DNA from: Edaphochlamys debaryana | Lineage: Eukaryota > Chlorophyta > Chlorophyceae > Chlamydomonadales | Assembly: GCA_016858145.1 (NCBI GenBank) | Contig: JAEHOE010000035.1 | Span: 434,001 to 498,000 of the forward strand | DNA: 64,000 nucleotides | Direction of reading: 5' to 3' | In this document: positions 45,201 to 56,544 of the stretch, in pieces | Layout: every line of letters begins with the position of its first letter | Position numbering within the stretch: position 1 is the first letter of the stretch | Program-made: the position numbers and the translations under genes | The notes under the pieces: generated by a model | The model's database searches: none | Told to the model about the DNA's origin: nothing | The model's input: the letters and a program-made list of their open reading frames with translations, nothing else

Positions 45201-47476
45201 GCCGTCAGCTGCAGTTCCTGTGGGGAGAAAGGACGGAGGAGAATGCCAGGACCAGAGGACCAACAGGGTCAGGGAGTTGAGACCCGACCGGTGCGGATGT
45301 GCGGCCGGAGCGACTGGACCCCTTGGTGGGGATCCCTAGGTGCTGCAGCGCCTGCTCCCTCTGCCCCGTTGACCCCACACGTTGCCCGGCTCAGGCCTTC
45401 CGCATGCGGCCCCCGACCCCGTCATGCGCCGCACCTGCTCCTTGCACTGGCTCGTGAGGAACTCCACAGCGCTTTGCGCCGCCTGCAGCTGGGCCTCGCG
45501 CTCCTCCAGAGTGCCCTGCAGCGCCTCCAGCTCCGTCTGCGGCAGGGGAGCACGCACAGGCGCCAAGTAAGACAGCCAGGGTCAGCGTTTGGGCTGCCTG
45601 TTTGCAGCCGGGGAGGGGCGCACCAACGCCCGGATAGCTGCGGCCCCCACCGCGCACTCCCACACCACAGGGTCGTACCCCAGGCCAACCCGGCGCTTGC
45701 CGCTCATGTAGCAGAGGCGTGCCGACATGCACCCCAAACACCCTCCTTTGACGGTGCTGTCTCCTGTCACACGGCCCCCTCTCCGTCCCCGCACCTGCGC
45801 CTGCTTGAGCTCCTGGCGGAGGTGGTCCACCGCGTTGTTGGCGGCCGTAGCGGCAGCCGAAGGCGTCGTGGCGGTGCCGGGCGCGGAGGTAGGCGCGGCC
45901 GTCGGCGTGGGCGAGGCGAAGCCCTTGGAGTTGGTGCCCTTGGCCGCGGGCACCTTGGCCCCGCGGCTCCGCTTGCCGCTCTTGCCCTGCTGCATGGTCT
46001 TACGCATGGTCTCCACGTCAGCCTCAATGGACGCCAGCTCCTCGGCCTTCTTAGTCAGTGCCTCCTGAGCCTCCTGCGGGCTCCCAGGCAGGACGCACGG
46101 CCGAGAGTGAGCCCAGCACGCCCTTTGTGCTCGCCCGCTTAGACCCGACCAATGCAAGCGCCGGACAACGCCCGTCCGCCCCTCCAACCACTGCTCCTCA
46201 CGGTGCTGGGGGCACCCGTCCGCACCTGCGCCTCCAGGCGTGCCGCCGCGGCCGCGCTCTGCGCCGACGCCAGGGACTGCCTCGCCGCCTCCAGGTCCCT
46301 CTCTAGCTCGGCACTTGCTGCGTTCTTCTCCAGCAGCTGCTGCTCCAGCTTCTGCACCAGATCCTTCTGTGCCTCCAGCTCTGGCAGGCGAGCCAGCTGC
46401 TTCTCGGCCTCGTCAAGCTTGGCCTCCACCTCCCGCAGCTGAGCCAGCTCGCTCTGCAGCCTCTCCACGTCCGGCATCGTGCCCAGCTTAGTTCGCGCAT
46501 CCTCCAGCTCGTTGTTGGTGATGATCAGGGCCTCCTGGGCAGTGGACAGCTGGGTTTCCAAGTTGTTGCGCTCGTTGTCCTGATGGGGAAGGCAGGAAGG
46601 GGAGGCGGGGCCGGGGAGGCACGAAGCAGGGTTTCCAGCCCGCGGCCACACAAGGAGGAGAGGGGCCAGTCCCAACGGAGCATCCCAGGCAAGAGGTGGT
46701 CCAGTAGGGACAGCGGCCCCTCACCTGCTTCATCTTGTCGCTGCGGATGAGCTCCTCCAGCTCGGCGATGAGCTCATCCTGCTCCAGCATTTGCCGCTGG
46801 AGCTCCTCGACGATCGCTACCTGCTGTGTGAGCAAGTCGATTTTGTGCTGCGCCTCGCGGAGGTTCTTCCGCGTCGCCGCGAGCTCCTGCAATGCGCGCC
46901 GAGCAACACTCAAGGACAGCTTGACTCGACCCAGAAGCAAGGCACCGGCACATATTGCCCGCCTATGTATGACCAGTTGCTCCAGCGCGCTACACGGTCC
47001 GTCGCTGCTCAGCGTGCGAGCCAGCGGTCAGAATTGCGCCTTGCCAAGCCTCTCACCAGCGCGTCCTCGCTTGACCCGCCCACGCTGTACACCTGCGAGC
47101 AGCATGCGGTTTGGAGCTGAGAAACGGACGGCACTCGGGTTGCAGACTCAGCGGCACGCCCTATCCCCTGCGTCGCGCGACGCACCCCCTGCTCCGGAGC
47201 CCCGACGCCTGCGTGAAATACACAGGGGAAAGCGTAAGCAGCTTGTAACGCGGGAAGGGCCGTTGGGCCAACGAGGACCGGTGCTGCTGCGCCCAAGCCC
47301 TCACCCAGCCGTGTTCGCGCGCGGAGCAGGGCGACGCCCGACGGCGAAGCAGGCGCCTGGTTCACAAACGGAGCCGTCCATTGTCTCCCGCCAAAGATAA
47401 CGCGGGGCAGCGCCGTGTGGCAGGGCGCCGTGTGCCCCCCGCGAGCGACCGCTGCGCTCCGGTGCCGAGAAAGCAT
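39253..47476 (-). CDS. Long multi-exon coiled-coil protein
   Basis: More than 20 short exons, separated by introns of 100-400 bp, nearly all encode heptad-rich helix. Examples, in transcript order: ELAATRKNLREAQHKIDLL (about 46730-46890), LETQLSTAQEALIITNNELE (about 46225-46580), EELASIEADVETMRKTMQQG (45800-46075), TELEALQGTLEEREAQLQAA, ALTEQRDSLAKESAALRGRL, VAIGELDVSLNDLRQEVE, LEGSLRARSESADAAESR, VEDLREQVSMLNEQ, VERLQRELAVAQSAL, EREVTALQEQLRNTAL and the last exon EENTKLKQAAARQQQLLNQT ending at 39253. One exon carries a Lys-rich then Ala/Thr/Pro-rich break. No motor or enzymatic domain appears. Such proteins are often structural parts of centrioles, rootlets, Golgi or spindle. The proposed start is the ATG at 47476 (MLSRHRSAAVAR), but the first exons are poorly defined. 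Confidence 0.7.
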
Positions 47477-47714
47477 TTGAAGAGGTACGCGCTGAGCTGC
47501 AGGTGACAGCGTGTTTGGTAAACAGTCGACACTTAGCCTGGAGACTGCAAAGCGCGTCGTCAGGGAGCATGGATTGACTCAACGGACTCTGATGCACGCC
47601 GAGTCCGAGCCAAAGACAGCAGGCGCGTCTCGGCTACACATACCTGACGTTGCTCTACCTAAGAGACATGTAAAGCAGGCCCGCCGGGCAAGGGCATCCT
47701 TTGACCAAAGCAAC
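47477..47714. promoter_or_regulatory. Putative bidirectional promoter
   Basis: Only 238 bp separate the proposed ATGs of the coiled-coil gene (-, 47476) and the EB1-MORN gene (+, 47715). Both 5' UTRs and both promoters must fit here or in upstream introns. No TATA box is obvious. An in-frame upstream ATG at 47592 could extend the plus-strand protein by 41 residues and shorten this gap further. Confidence 0.45.
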
Positions 47715-50700
47715 ATGGCGACCCCACAAGCACCCAACTTTGCGGTCGATCAGGGTTTCGAGTATTATGCTGGCAAACCGGAGCTGCTTGACTGGATAAA
47801 CAGGCTGCTGGACCTGAACCTGATGCGCCTGGAGCAGGTAGGGGCCCGCACAGCTCTGGTCGCTCTGCTGCTTTGACGACACCACAGCCACACTGGACCC
47901 CCTCCTGAATCACAGCTTACAAGCGGAGCGGTCTTCTGCCAAATTCTGGATGGTGAGAGACGAGCAGGCGCCCGCTCGCCTGCCGATAACGCCACATCGA
48001 TTCATGCTACTGATCAGTGCTGAGCGGGGCAGTTGCTGGGGACAGCTGCGTGCAGTCCGGGTAGTCCGCGGCACTGTTGCATGCGCAAGCGCAGAGCCGT
48101 GCTGCGGCGCCCCTTGGCTACCTGCCCTCGCAGCATTCCACGCGGACATCGTGTTGATCCGGAAGGTCAACTTTGCAGCCCGGGAGACGTACGAAATCTT
48201 GCCAAACTACAAGGTGCTGCAGGCTGCCTTCACCACCCTGGGCATCACCAAGGTGGGCTGCCTGCCCGCCTCACCCCTCGCCCCGCCCTCCCGATCCGGT
48301 GCCGGGCCTTAGCGTGTCAGCGGAGCATCTCGTGGCAGCAGGCAAACCCGGAGTGGTGCATGCATCCTTGCGGGTGTTGCACCCGGGTGTGGGTAGCTGC
48401 CTCACCACGACGCACCCCGCCTCTGCACAGGAGCTCGACGTGGCGAGGCTCAGCCAGGGCAATGCGTCTGAGCTCATGGAGTTCACGCAATGGCTGTACA
48501 AGACGTACAAATGCGAGTTGGGGCAGGGGCCGGTTGGCGGGATTGCTGGGGCGGGTCCGCTGTCGGGGGTTTCAGCTGTCTGAGGGGTTGCTCACTGCCC
48601 ACCCTGATGCATCTTGCTCTGGCTGAGGCAGGTGTTCTGACTGCATGCAGGTGTGGCAGGGCTGCCGGACTACAGGCCCACCAACAGGCGGAACTTGGCC
48701 GGAAAGGGCGCCACGAACAACATTCCCTTCCCCGCCTGCCTCACCAACGGTTCCTTCGATTTCGGGCGCGCTGGGTCCGAGAGTAAGTTGAAGCGTTAGG
48801 AAAAGGCAAGGCATGGCCTTGCACACCTCAGGGCGTGCGAGCTCAGACCCCGGGGTCTTGACAACCTGCATCCCTCGTAACCCCCCGCCCTATTCACAAT
48901 GCCAGTGCGGACCAGCGGCGCGTGGGCTGGCGGCACGCCCAACGAAATCCTCAAGTGAGTGGGGCTCTGCGGACACGTTCATGGAGCATGACGCCACCAT
49001 GACAGCACGGATGGCCACACATCCCACCCGCCAACGGCGATGCCAATCCTCCTTAACCCCGTTGTCCGCAGGACGTTGCCGCGCGTGCAGCAGCCGCCTT
49101 CCACGCGCACTCCCTCGCACTCCCGCCCGCCCGCCGCGACGGCCGCGGGCAGCTCCACGAAGCGGTCCATGCCCAACCTCAACGTGGGCAGCCGCTTCAG
49201 GGAGGGGCTGGCGGTCCCACCCGACAGCTACGAGCGCCGCAGCCGCCTCAGCCCGGGAGCCGCGCCGCCGCTGGCCAAGGTGCGCGCTGCGCGGGCGGCG
49301 AGGGCCAAACTAGCCGCGTTCTTCCACAGCCCAGAGGCGACCCGTGTGGCCATATGCCACAGGGGTAAACGGGGTCGACGCGTTTGTGACCCCTCATGTA
49401 AACTTCCCTCCGCAGGCGCCCGCTCGGGAGGACGCGACGCAGACGGACTTCCCGGAGGAGGAGTACCGCCCCATGACGGCCGCGGACGTGGGCACGGAGG
49501 TGGCCAGCCCGGGGCCTCGGGGGTTCGGCACGCAGGCGGAGGGCTCGCCCGGGGCGGACGGGTTTGGCTACGGAGCCGCGGCGGGAGGCAACGGCCAGGC
49601 GGGGTGAGTCGCGTTGTGGGTTGGTGGGGTGGACCACCACCACCATGCGCAGGGCAGGGCAGTGATGGGCATGCCGTCATACTGAGGGACTTGCACCAGC
49701 AGCTTACGCCCCTTGTTACGCTCCTGCATACAGGGACAGCCCGGGGCAGCTCGGACGCAGCTCGGACGCATCTGAGGCTCCCGGCTTCGCGGGCTTCGGC
49801 GCGCCCAGCCCCGCAGGCTCCGCACGGGCCACGAGCCGGGCCAGCGACCTTGGCGACGGGGTCGCTGGGGCAGGGGCAGGCGGACTGGCGGTGGGCACGG
49901 CTGCAGGAAGCACGACAGGGATTGGGGCAGAGGTAGCCGCCCAGGCGTCGCCCGTACTGCTGGACGCCACAACGTCCGTCAGCCCGTGGGACCCGGTGGC
50001 ACGGGAGGGGCCTTCCGCAGCCGCGGCCGGCGTGGCCGAATCGCCGGCTCACCTCGACGCAACCACATCAGTGGGCCCTTGGGACCCGGTCGGGTCCAGG
50101 AAGGCGCTTTCTGCTCACGAAGGGGGCACTGGGCCGGACGGCGAGGAGGCGAGGCGGCTGCAGGCGGAGGCCGAGGCAGCGTCCGCGGCAGCAGCAGCAG
50201 CGGCGGTGGCGGCGTCAGCGGCGGTGGAGCCTGTCCTCGAGGACGAGGCGGAGGGCCTGGAGGAAGAGGTCGCGGCGGAGGTCACGTTCTTGAGGGGCGC
50301 AAGGGCAGCGCCGGACGCTGCGGACGAAGCCACGGTTGGCTTCGGCGCTCCCGCCGGAGGTGATGCCGAGGTCGCAGCGGTGGCCGGGGGCTTCAGCCAC
50401 GGAGCCTTTGGCCTCGAGGAGGAGGCGGAGGGTGACGGCGAGGCGGAGGCAGAGGGCGGTGACACGTTCGGTATGGACGATGACGAGGCTGCAGCAGCGG
50501 CGGCGGCGCGCGGCGTGACGGCAGCAGCGCTGGCAGTGACCGCCGGTGGCGCTGCCGCCCGACCGCCGCCGTCCATGCTGCCGGCGGAGGTGGCGGCGGC
50601 GCTGACAGGGCCGGCACTGCGGGCCCGCGGGTCAGGCGCCTGCCAGCGCGACATGAGCTCCGCACTGGACATCTGCGCCGCCGCGCTGGCTGCCGTACAG

Positions 50701-53700
50701 AAGTCCCTGGAGTCGTACAACACCCTGCTGCAGGTCGAGAGCTCTTCGCCTCCCTCGGCCTCCGCCGACGCCTCGGCAGCGGCCAACGGCGGCGGCGATG
50801 CTGCCTCCGCCGCTGTCAGCGCCGCGGGCGGTGCGGGCGGGCCCAGGGCGTCACCGACGCTGTGCGGCAAGGCCCGCAGCCTGCAGGACGCCATGCAGAC
50901 CCTGCTCGCGCACGTGACCCTCCTGCTGGGTGACGTGTACGTGTACGGCGAGGCGCCGGCGCAGGGCGGGCGCATCAGCACGCCCGGCGGACGAGTCAGC
51001 ACCAGCAACGGCCGGCTCAGCACGGCAGGGACACCCGGGGCCACGGGAGCGCCAGCAGGAGCATCGGCGGATGGTGCTGGCACGCCCGGGGCGACGCCGG
51101 GGGCCCCCACGCGGGACTTTCAGGCAGAAGCGACTGTTCTGCTTGAGGTACGACGGGCTGATGAGCCTGTTTTGTCAGTCTTTAGCTGCGCTGTTGCCAC
51201 CGCTGCGGGGAGGGTGGCAGCACAGCCCGGACCCGCACGTGGGAGGGAGCTAAGCGGGGCTGGCATGGACTACTGCAGGGGGGGTGGAAGCGCATGCCGG
51301 GCTCAAAGTGGTGCGAGGGAGTGAGCGCGTTCAGATAAGGCCATGCCCTTTCCCTCGCCGCTTACCCCTGCAGCTCGCCCGCTCCCACGAGGGCCGGCTG
51401 GCGACCCTGGTGGAGCAGGCCACCTCCGCCATCAAGCTGCCCTCAGGCACGTGTGCTGCAGGCCGGGCTTCAGTGCAGGGCGCAGCGCTCTGGGGGCAAG
51501 GCGCGGGTCTGGGCGCTGCATTGCCGGGGACGGGCGGCGCAAGAAACCGCTGCCGCGAAACGAGGAGTCTCCTGAGCTCATGTGTGACTGAAGCAACTCA
51601 TCCTTTGTCCCTCTTGTTCCTGCAGCCTCGGCATCAACGTCGGCTCCGGACGCTGCCTCTGCAACGGAGGCAGGGACGGCTCCTGCGGCCGCAGGCGCTG
51701 AGGCCGCGGCGACGCCCTCCAAGGGAGCGGCCGCGGGCCCAGCGCCGCGACCGCACCTCACAGATGAGGAGCGCAAGTGAGGCCGGGCGGAAACGGGGAC
51801 AGCCTGGGTCACGGGCTGGCAAGCCCTTGGAACTCGGATTGGCCGTGGGGCCTTGCTCCAATTGGCCTGCTCGGCTTGCACGCCTCAACCCCCGCCTTCT
51901 CCGTCTGCCTTGAACCCGCTCAGGCTCTGCACCACGACGCTCCTGGACGGGCACCTCAAGGCCGTGGGCATGGCGCAGTTCGCTCTGGCACAGGGCGTGC
52001 ATAGGGAGGTTGGGCCCGCTCGTGCCCAGGAGCCGACACGGGCAGGGGGCTGCCAGAAATGGTCATGATGATGTTATGGACCCGCCAGGCAATGGGTTTT
52101 ACCATGCATTGACCCGAACGAACTTCTTCTCGGCGTTGGGGCTGAACGGATTGCACACGGGGGCACAACACCTTACGCAAACCCCCTTTGGACACGGACC
52201 CTGCAGGGAGCTAGCGGCGCTCACGACGACCTTCTTCCGCACCAACGCCGCCCAGGCGCAGGCGGACGGGGCTGCGGGGCGCAAGGCGCGCGTGTTCAAG
52301 CTGGGCGAGTTCCAGCTCAAGCAGCTGCGCAACGGGGACGTGTACAAGGTGGGGTCGAGGGGCCTGTGTCGACATTAATTTGGGAGGCCGGGCGCGCGTG
52401 CGGACATGCGGAGAGGTGCAGGGCACATAGGGGATCAGTGAGGAATGGCCCCGCACCTGCCGCCTGCCTGGTCTCTCGCCAGGCCCTCTAGACTCCCGAG
52501 TGGGAAACGGCAGCGCTTGCCCAACACTATGTATGCACCTGTTACCCGACTCGACCTTTCAACCATCACCTTCCTCGCCCATGTGTTGCTGCACCCTCCA
52601 GGGCCGGTACGTGGGCAACAAGAAGAACGGCGAGGGCGTGTACCACTTCATCAACGCGGACGTGTTCGAGGGCGAGTTCAGGGACGACCGCATGGACGGC
52701 TACGGCGTCTACACCTTCAGGTGCGGCCGGGGCACCGCCGCGCACTTCTATGCGCACCTAGAGCGCTAACGAAGCCTGGTGGCGCCTCCTGCCCGCTTGC
52801 TCAACTCGCCTCGAGCCGCTTAACTTCCCCAAATCGGCCACCTCCCCTGTGTTGCGTTGCTGACGGTGCCTCCCTCCCATGCTGCCTTCCTCGCCGCAGC
52901 CACGAGGGCCGCTTCGAGGGCCAGTGGCGCAACGCCGTGTACAACGGCACCGGCGCCGAGACGTTCGCCAAGGGCAGCACTTACCGCGGCGAGTACGCGG
53001 GCGGGCTGCGCAACGGCTGGGGCGTGTGCCGCTTCTACAACGGAGACTACTACGAGGGCCAGTGGGCCAAGGGCCTGCGTGACGGCTGCGGCATGCAGCA
53101 GGTGAGGACGCGTCGGCAGGCTGCAGCACGGAACCTGCCTGGGCTGAGGCTCAGACCGAGGGCGGGGGCTGGTGATGGGTATGGGCTGCAGGAGCGGGAG
53201 GGTAAGAGCAGCGGGCGCAGACGCGGGGTTCCGCCTTCCTGCCCGGACACTCGGGGCCTTTGACCGTGACGGGGCACCCGCAGCCCTGGCTTCACAGCGG
53301 CTGACACGGCGCCGTCGTGTATGCATAGCGTGCGTCTCGTGACTAACTCCCCTGGGCACTCCCGCTCCTCCGCCCCCACCCCTCCCCCCTGCGTGCGCTG
53401 CAGTGCACGGACGACAGCAACTTCGTGGGCGACTACGCCAAGGGCAAGCGGCACGGCTGGGGCGTCTACTCCTTCCCCAACGGCGACCGCTATGAGGGGC
53501 AGTACGCGGAGGACCTGCCGCACGGGCACGGCACCTACTACTTCGCCGGGGGGCAGTGCTACCAGGTGGGCGGCGCATGCCTGCGGCGCTGGGGCTGCAG
53601 AGCGAGATTCGAGCAAATGGTTTAGGGGCGCTGGTAACGCGCGCGTGCGGGGTTGCTCGTTGCATCGTTTGGACGAGGAGTCGCGCGCTGGTGGTGATGT

Positions 53701-54483
53701 CGCTCCGCGTGCCCTGCGTTTGTGACGCTGCAGGGCCAGTGGCAGCAAGGCAAGAAGCACGGCTGGAGCGTCTACACGGTGGACAACGGTGAGCAAGAGG
53801 AGGGGCGCTCTGGGCACACATACAGCGAAATGATCAGACATGTTCCTACCTTCTCACGTGCCCCGCTTGCGTCCCTACCTTACATGATTGACCGCCTTTC
53901 CTCGATGATCCTTCAGGGAGCCGCTTCATGGGCCTCTGGTCCGAGGGCAAGCCCACCTGGGTGCAGCCGCTCAAGGCCGAGGCGCCCACCGCGCCCGGTG
54001 CCGGCGCAGCACAGGCGGGCGGGGACGCGCAGGCTGACGACGAGGGGCAGCAGCTGACGCAGGCGTTGGAGGCACGCGACGCCGCGAACAAGGTGCGAAC
54101 CGGATGGCCCCGGGACTCGGGCTCACGCAGTTGGCCGTGCAGCTGCGACGGGGTTAGCACAGTCATCTCTCCATGAAGTCCAGCCAACTTGTCCTCGGCC
54201 CCTCCCGCTCAACTTCGCGCCACCCACTCAGGCAGCGGAGCTGGCCCGCGCCCGTGCTGCGGCCCACTGGGACATGGCGGGTGCCGTGCAGTCCAGCGTG
54301 CGGTCCGCGCTGGGCCGGGCGCACACGAGCGCTTCGCAGGCGCAGCAGGCCCGCCGCAAGGCCTGCGAGCTGGCCTCGCGCCTGGACTCGGCGGTGTCGC
54401 TGCTGCAGGCGCAAGGGGGGCCGGCCGCGGTGCCCGTTAGCGCGTCCCCGGGCACGCCAGCGCCCCCCAGCGCAACGCCGTAA
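47715..54483 (+). CDS. EB1-type calponin-homology protein joined to MORN repeats
   Basis: Exons 47715-47837, 47916-47952, 48134-48252 and 48431 to about 48520 encode an EB1-like CH domain: ELLDWINRLLDLNLMRLEQ, SGAVFCQILDA, IVLIRKVNFAARETYEIL, YKVLQAAFTTLGI and ASELMEFTQWLYKTYKCEL. EB1 CH domains bind growing microtubule ends. Further plus-strand exons follow: about 48660-48782, 48906-48954, 49072-49279, 49416-49603, 49734-51147 (long, Ala/Glu-rich), 51374-51446, 51626 to about 51775 and 51924 to about 51995. Then 52207-52349, about 52605-52721, 52900-53100, about 53404-53563 and 53735-53790 encode about ten MORN units (GRYVGNKKNGEGVYHF, YEGQWAKGLRDGCG, FVGDYAKGKRHGWGVYSF). The last two exons end at 54483. 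Most junctions are in phase, one with a GC donor. Two are not solved (after 48520 and after 51995), so two or three separate genes remain possible. The usual EB1 C-terminal EBH domain is not recognised. Confidence 0.65.
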
Positions 54484-55662
54484 GGCCTGGGCGTGCGGCG
54501 GGTAAACGTCGGTTCAGGCAGGGCCTGCCATGTGCGGGTTCAGGTTGTATAGCATGGACGAGGAGGGCGTTCGATCCGACGTCGCGTGTGTGTGACTGCC
54601 GGTAAATACTGATACCTAGGTAAGCGTGCAACGCGCGATCTGTCTTTCAGGGTGGGGTGGCCGGCTGAGTACCAGTAAGGCTGTTCTTGAAAGCCGGATA
54701 GTGCGATCAAGCGTGCGAGGAGTACAGGGACGTGGCTTGGAGGTGGAGGGCGCAATGCGGGCGTAGGATCCCTCTAGTCTCTCGGCAGGTCACCCTTGTG
54801 AAGCGCGTTTGGCCGAAGGGACGCGCGCGCCGTGAAGCTGTTCCCGAGGAGGAGGGGCTGACTGCCTGCCGGGAGACACGCGAAGGCCGCGCCAGATAAT
54901 TCTGTGAGAACCTGGACAAGGGCTGAGCCTCCGCAACGAGGGGCGGTGAGAGACCTGCCACACTGCCTGCATGCTGTAAGACGAGCACCTACCACCGGCA
55001 AGGTCTGAGGCAAGGGCAAAAGGCATTTGGAGCCAGTGGCCTGAGTGGCAGATCAAGCCTGATGCGGTTACATCTCCTAAGGAACCTCCGACTGTTTCCG
55101 ACCGCTGTCCCGTCTGCGTGAGCAATGCAGCTACACCGCTACAGTAGCCAGCAGCAGCAGCCTCTGCTTCTAGCGCCGGCCTGGACGGCCCCAAGAAGAG
55201 CTGTCCACACGTGAGTCATGCCCAGGCAGCCAGGCGCGCAATTGAAGTCATCCAACCTCTGCATCCAGCTCACATCTGCAACATCCACCGCAAGCACGTA
55301 TACCGCGCCTAAGACTTATTCGCTCACGCTAGCTGACTCTTACCCACTCTGCAAACCATTAGCTATGCACCCGCCAAACCGGTAGCACGCCAAATCGCCA
55401 ATCAGCCCTCAAAAGACCATCCATCTTGTTGTGGCGACAGAGGGTCTCGTGCCCCGTGCAACGTCACCCGCAGCGCCCGCCCTACTCGGGGAGCCCGCTT
55501 ACGGGTTCATCAGCATACCCGTCAGCATACCAACCACCAAAGCAATTATCTGTATCATGGTGTTACACCTTCGCTTCCTGACCCGTCCCTCAACACCCTC
55601 GCCTCGCCCCGCAATTCCTCAGCGCTGTCCATGGTTCTCTCCGACGCTTGCCTCGCTCCTGC
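54484..55662. other. Convergent intergenic region
   Basis: TGTAA at 54975-54979 is a possible plus-strand poly(A) signal about 490 bp after the MORN stop. TTACA at 55563-55567 serves the minus-strand neighbour. No coding frame is convincing. Confidence 0.45.
55563..55567 (-). terminator. Candidate TGTAA poly(A) signal of the 55663-56544 gene
   Basis: Read on the minus strand this is TGTAA, about 95 bases after the stop codon at 55663, a normal distance for a chlorophyte 3' UTR. Confidence 0.45.
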
Positions 55663-56544
55663 TCAGCACGAGCACGGCCGCCCGCTGAGCTGCACCTGCA
55701 GCGTCACCCGCCCCTCCTCCGCCCGCAGGGCCTGGCCGCACACGCCCTCCTGGATCCGGTCACCCTCGATGTCCCGGGCCTGAGAGGGCAGGCGCTTTAG
55801 GGAGCGCCCATTGCCCAGCCTTTGCGGTGCAAGGCGGCGACGTGCCAGCGCCTCGGCCTGTGGCCTGGTGGCGCCGCGGCTCATGAGCTTTGACACCTCG
55901 GCCTCCAGGGCAGCGGCAGCGGCGGCCTCCGCTCGAACCACAGCTGCGGCGGCGATCGCTGAGTCGCGGACCTCAACCATGCGTGCGCCGAAGCGTGTGC
56001 GGGAGAGGTGCTTCGCAGCCGCCGCAGTCCTGGGCGAGTGCAGCACTGATGCCGCGGGTGTGGAGGCTCCCCAATTTGTCGACGAGGCTGCCGAGGGGCT
56101 CGAGGGAGCGTCCTGCCCTGACAGGCGGAGGTGCAGGTGGGGTGGCGGCGACCGGCGTGCCTGGCACGAAGCGCCGAGGCTTGGCGAGGCGCTGGGACTC
56201 TGGGAGGCGGTGCCGGGGCTGGACTCCGTGCCGCGGTTGTAGCTTATGGAGCAGCCACCGGTTGAGCAGCCCGGAGAAGACAAGGAGGATGGCGAGGCGG
56301 AGCTGTTGGGCGTGGCGCCCCCAGAAGACCGGGTAAGCAGGAGTGCCGGCGCCCAGCCGCATAACACCGGTGTTGCCGCCTGGAAGCCTGTCCACTCGTC
56401 CTCGGACTCCTCACTCGACTCCATTGACATTGAGGGCGCCAGGTTCACAAAGGGGTCGTGCCGAAGCTGCATGTGCTCCGGCAGGAGGTGCCCACTCCTG
56501 CGAGCGCAACGGGCGATGCGAGGGGTGGTCAACGCGAGACCCAT
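55663..56544 (-). CDS. Uncharacterised Ser/Pro- and Ala-rich protein, single exon
   Basis: 293 residues are open from the ATG at 56544. I do not recognise a family. Visible parts: a basic N-terminus (about 1-30); an acidic stretch MESSEESEDEWTGFQ (about 40-54); a Ser/Pro/Gly-rich low-complexity region (about 75-150); an Ala/Glu-rich, probably helical stretch AAAVVRAEAAAAAALEAEV (about 199-217); a basic segment RRRLAPQRLGNGRSLKRLP (about 233-251); and a short C-terminal tail. It has no signal peptide or membrane segment. The intron-free frame in an intron-rich neighbourhood could mean a recent or retroposed gene, or a chance frame in GC-rich DNA. A TGTAA motif follows on the same strand. Confidence 0.4.
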   Translation of the reverse strand: MGLALTTPRIARCARRSGHLLPEHMQLRHDPFVNLAPSMSMESSEESEDEWTGFQAATPVLCGWAPALLLTRSSGGATPNSSASPSSLSSPGCSTGGCSISYNRGTESSPGTASQSPSASPSLGASCQARRSPPPHLHLRLSGQDAPSSPSAASSTNWGASTPAASVLHSPRTAAAAKHLSRTRFGARMVEVRDSAIAAAAVVRAEAAAAAALEAEVSKLMSRGATRPQAEALARRRLAPQRLGNGRSLKRLPSQARDIEGDRIQEGVCGQALRAEEGRVTLQVQLSGRPCSC

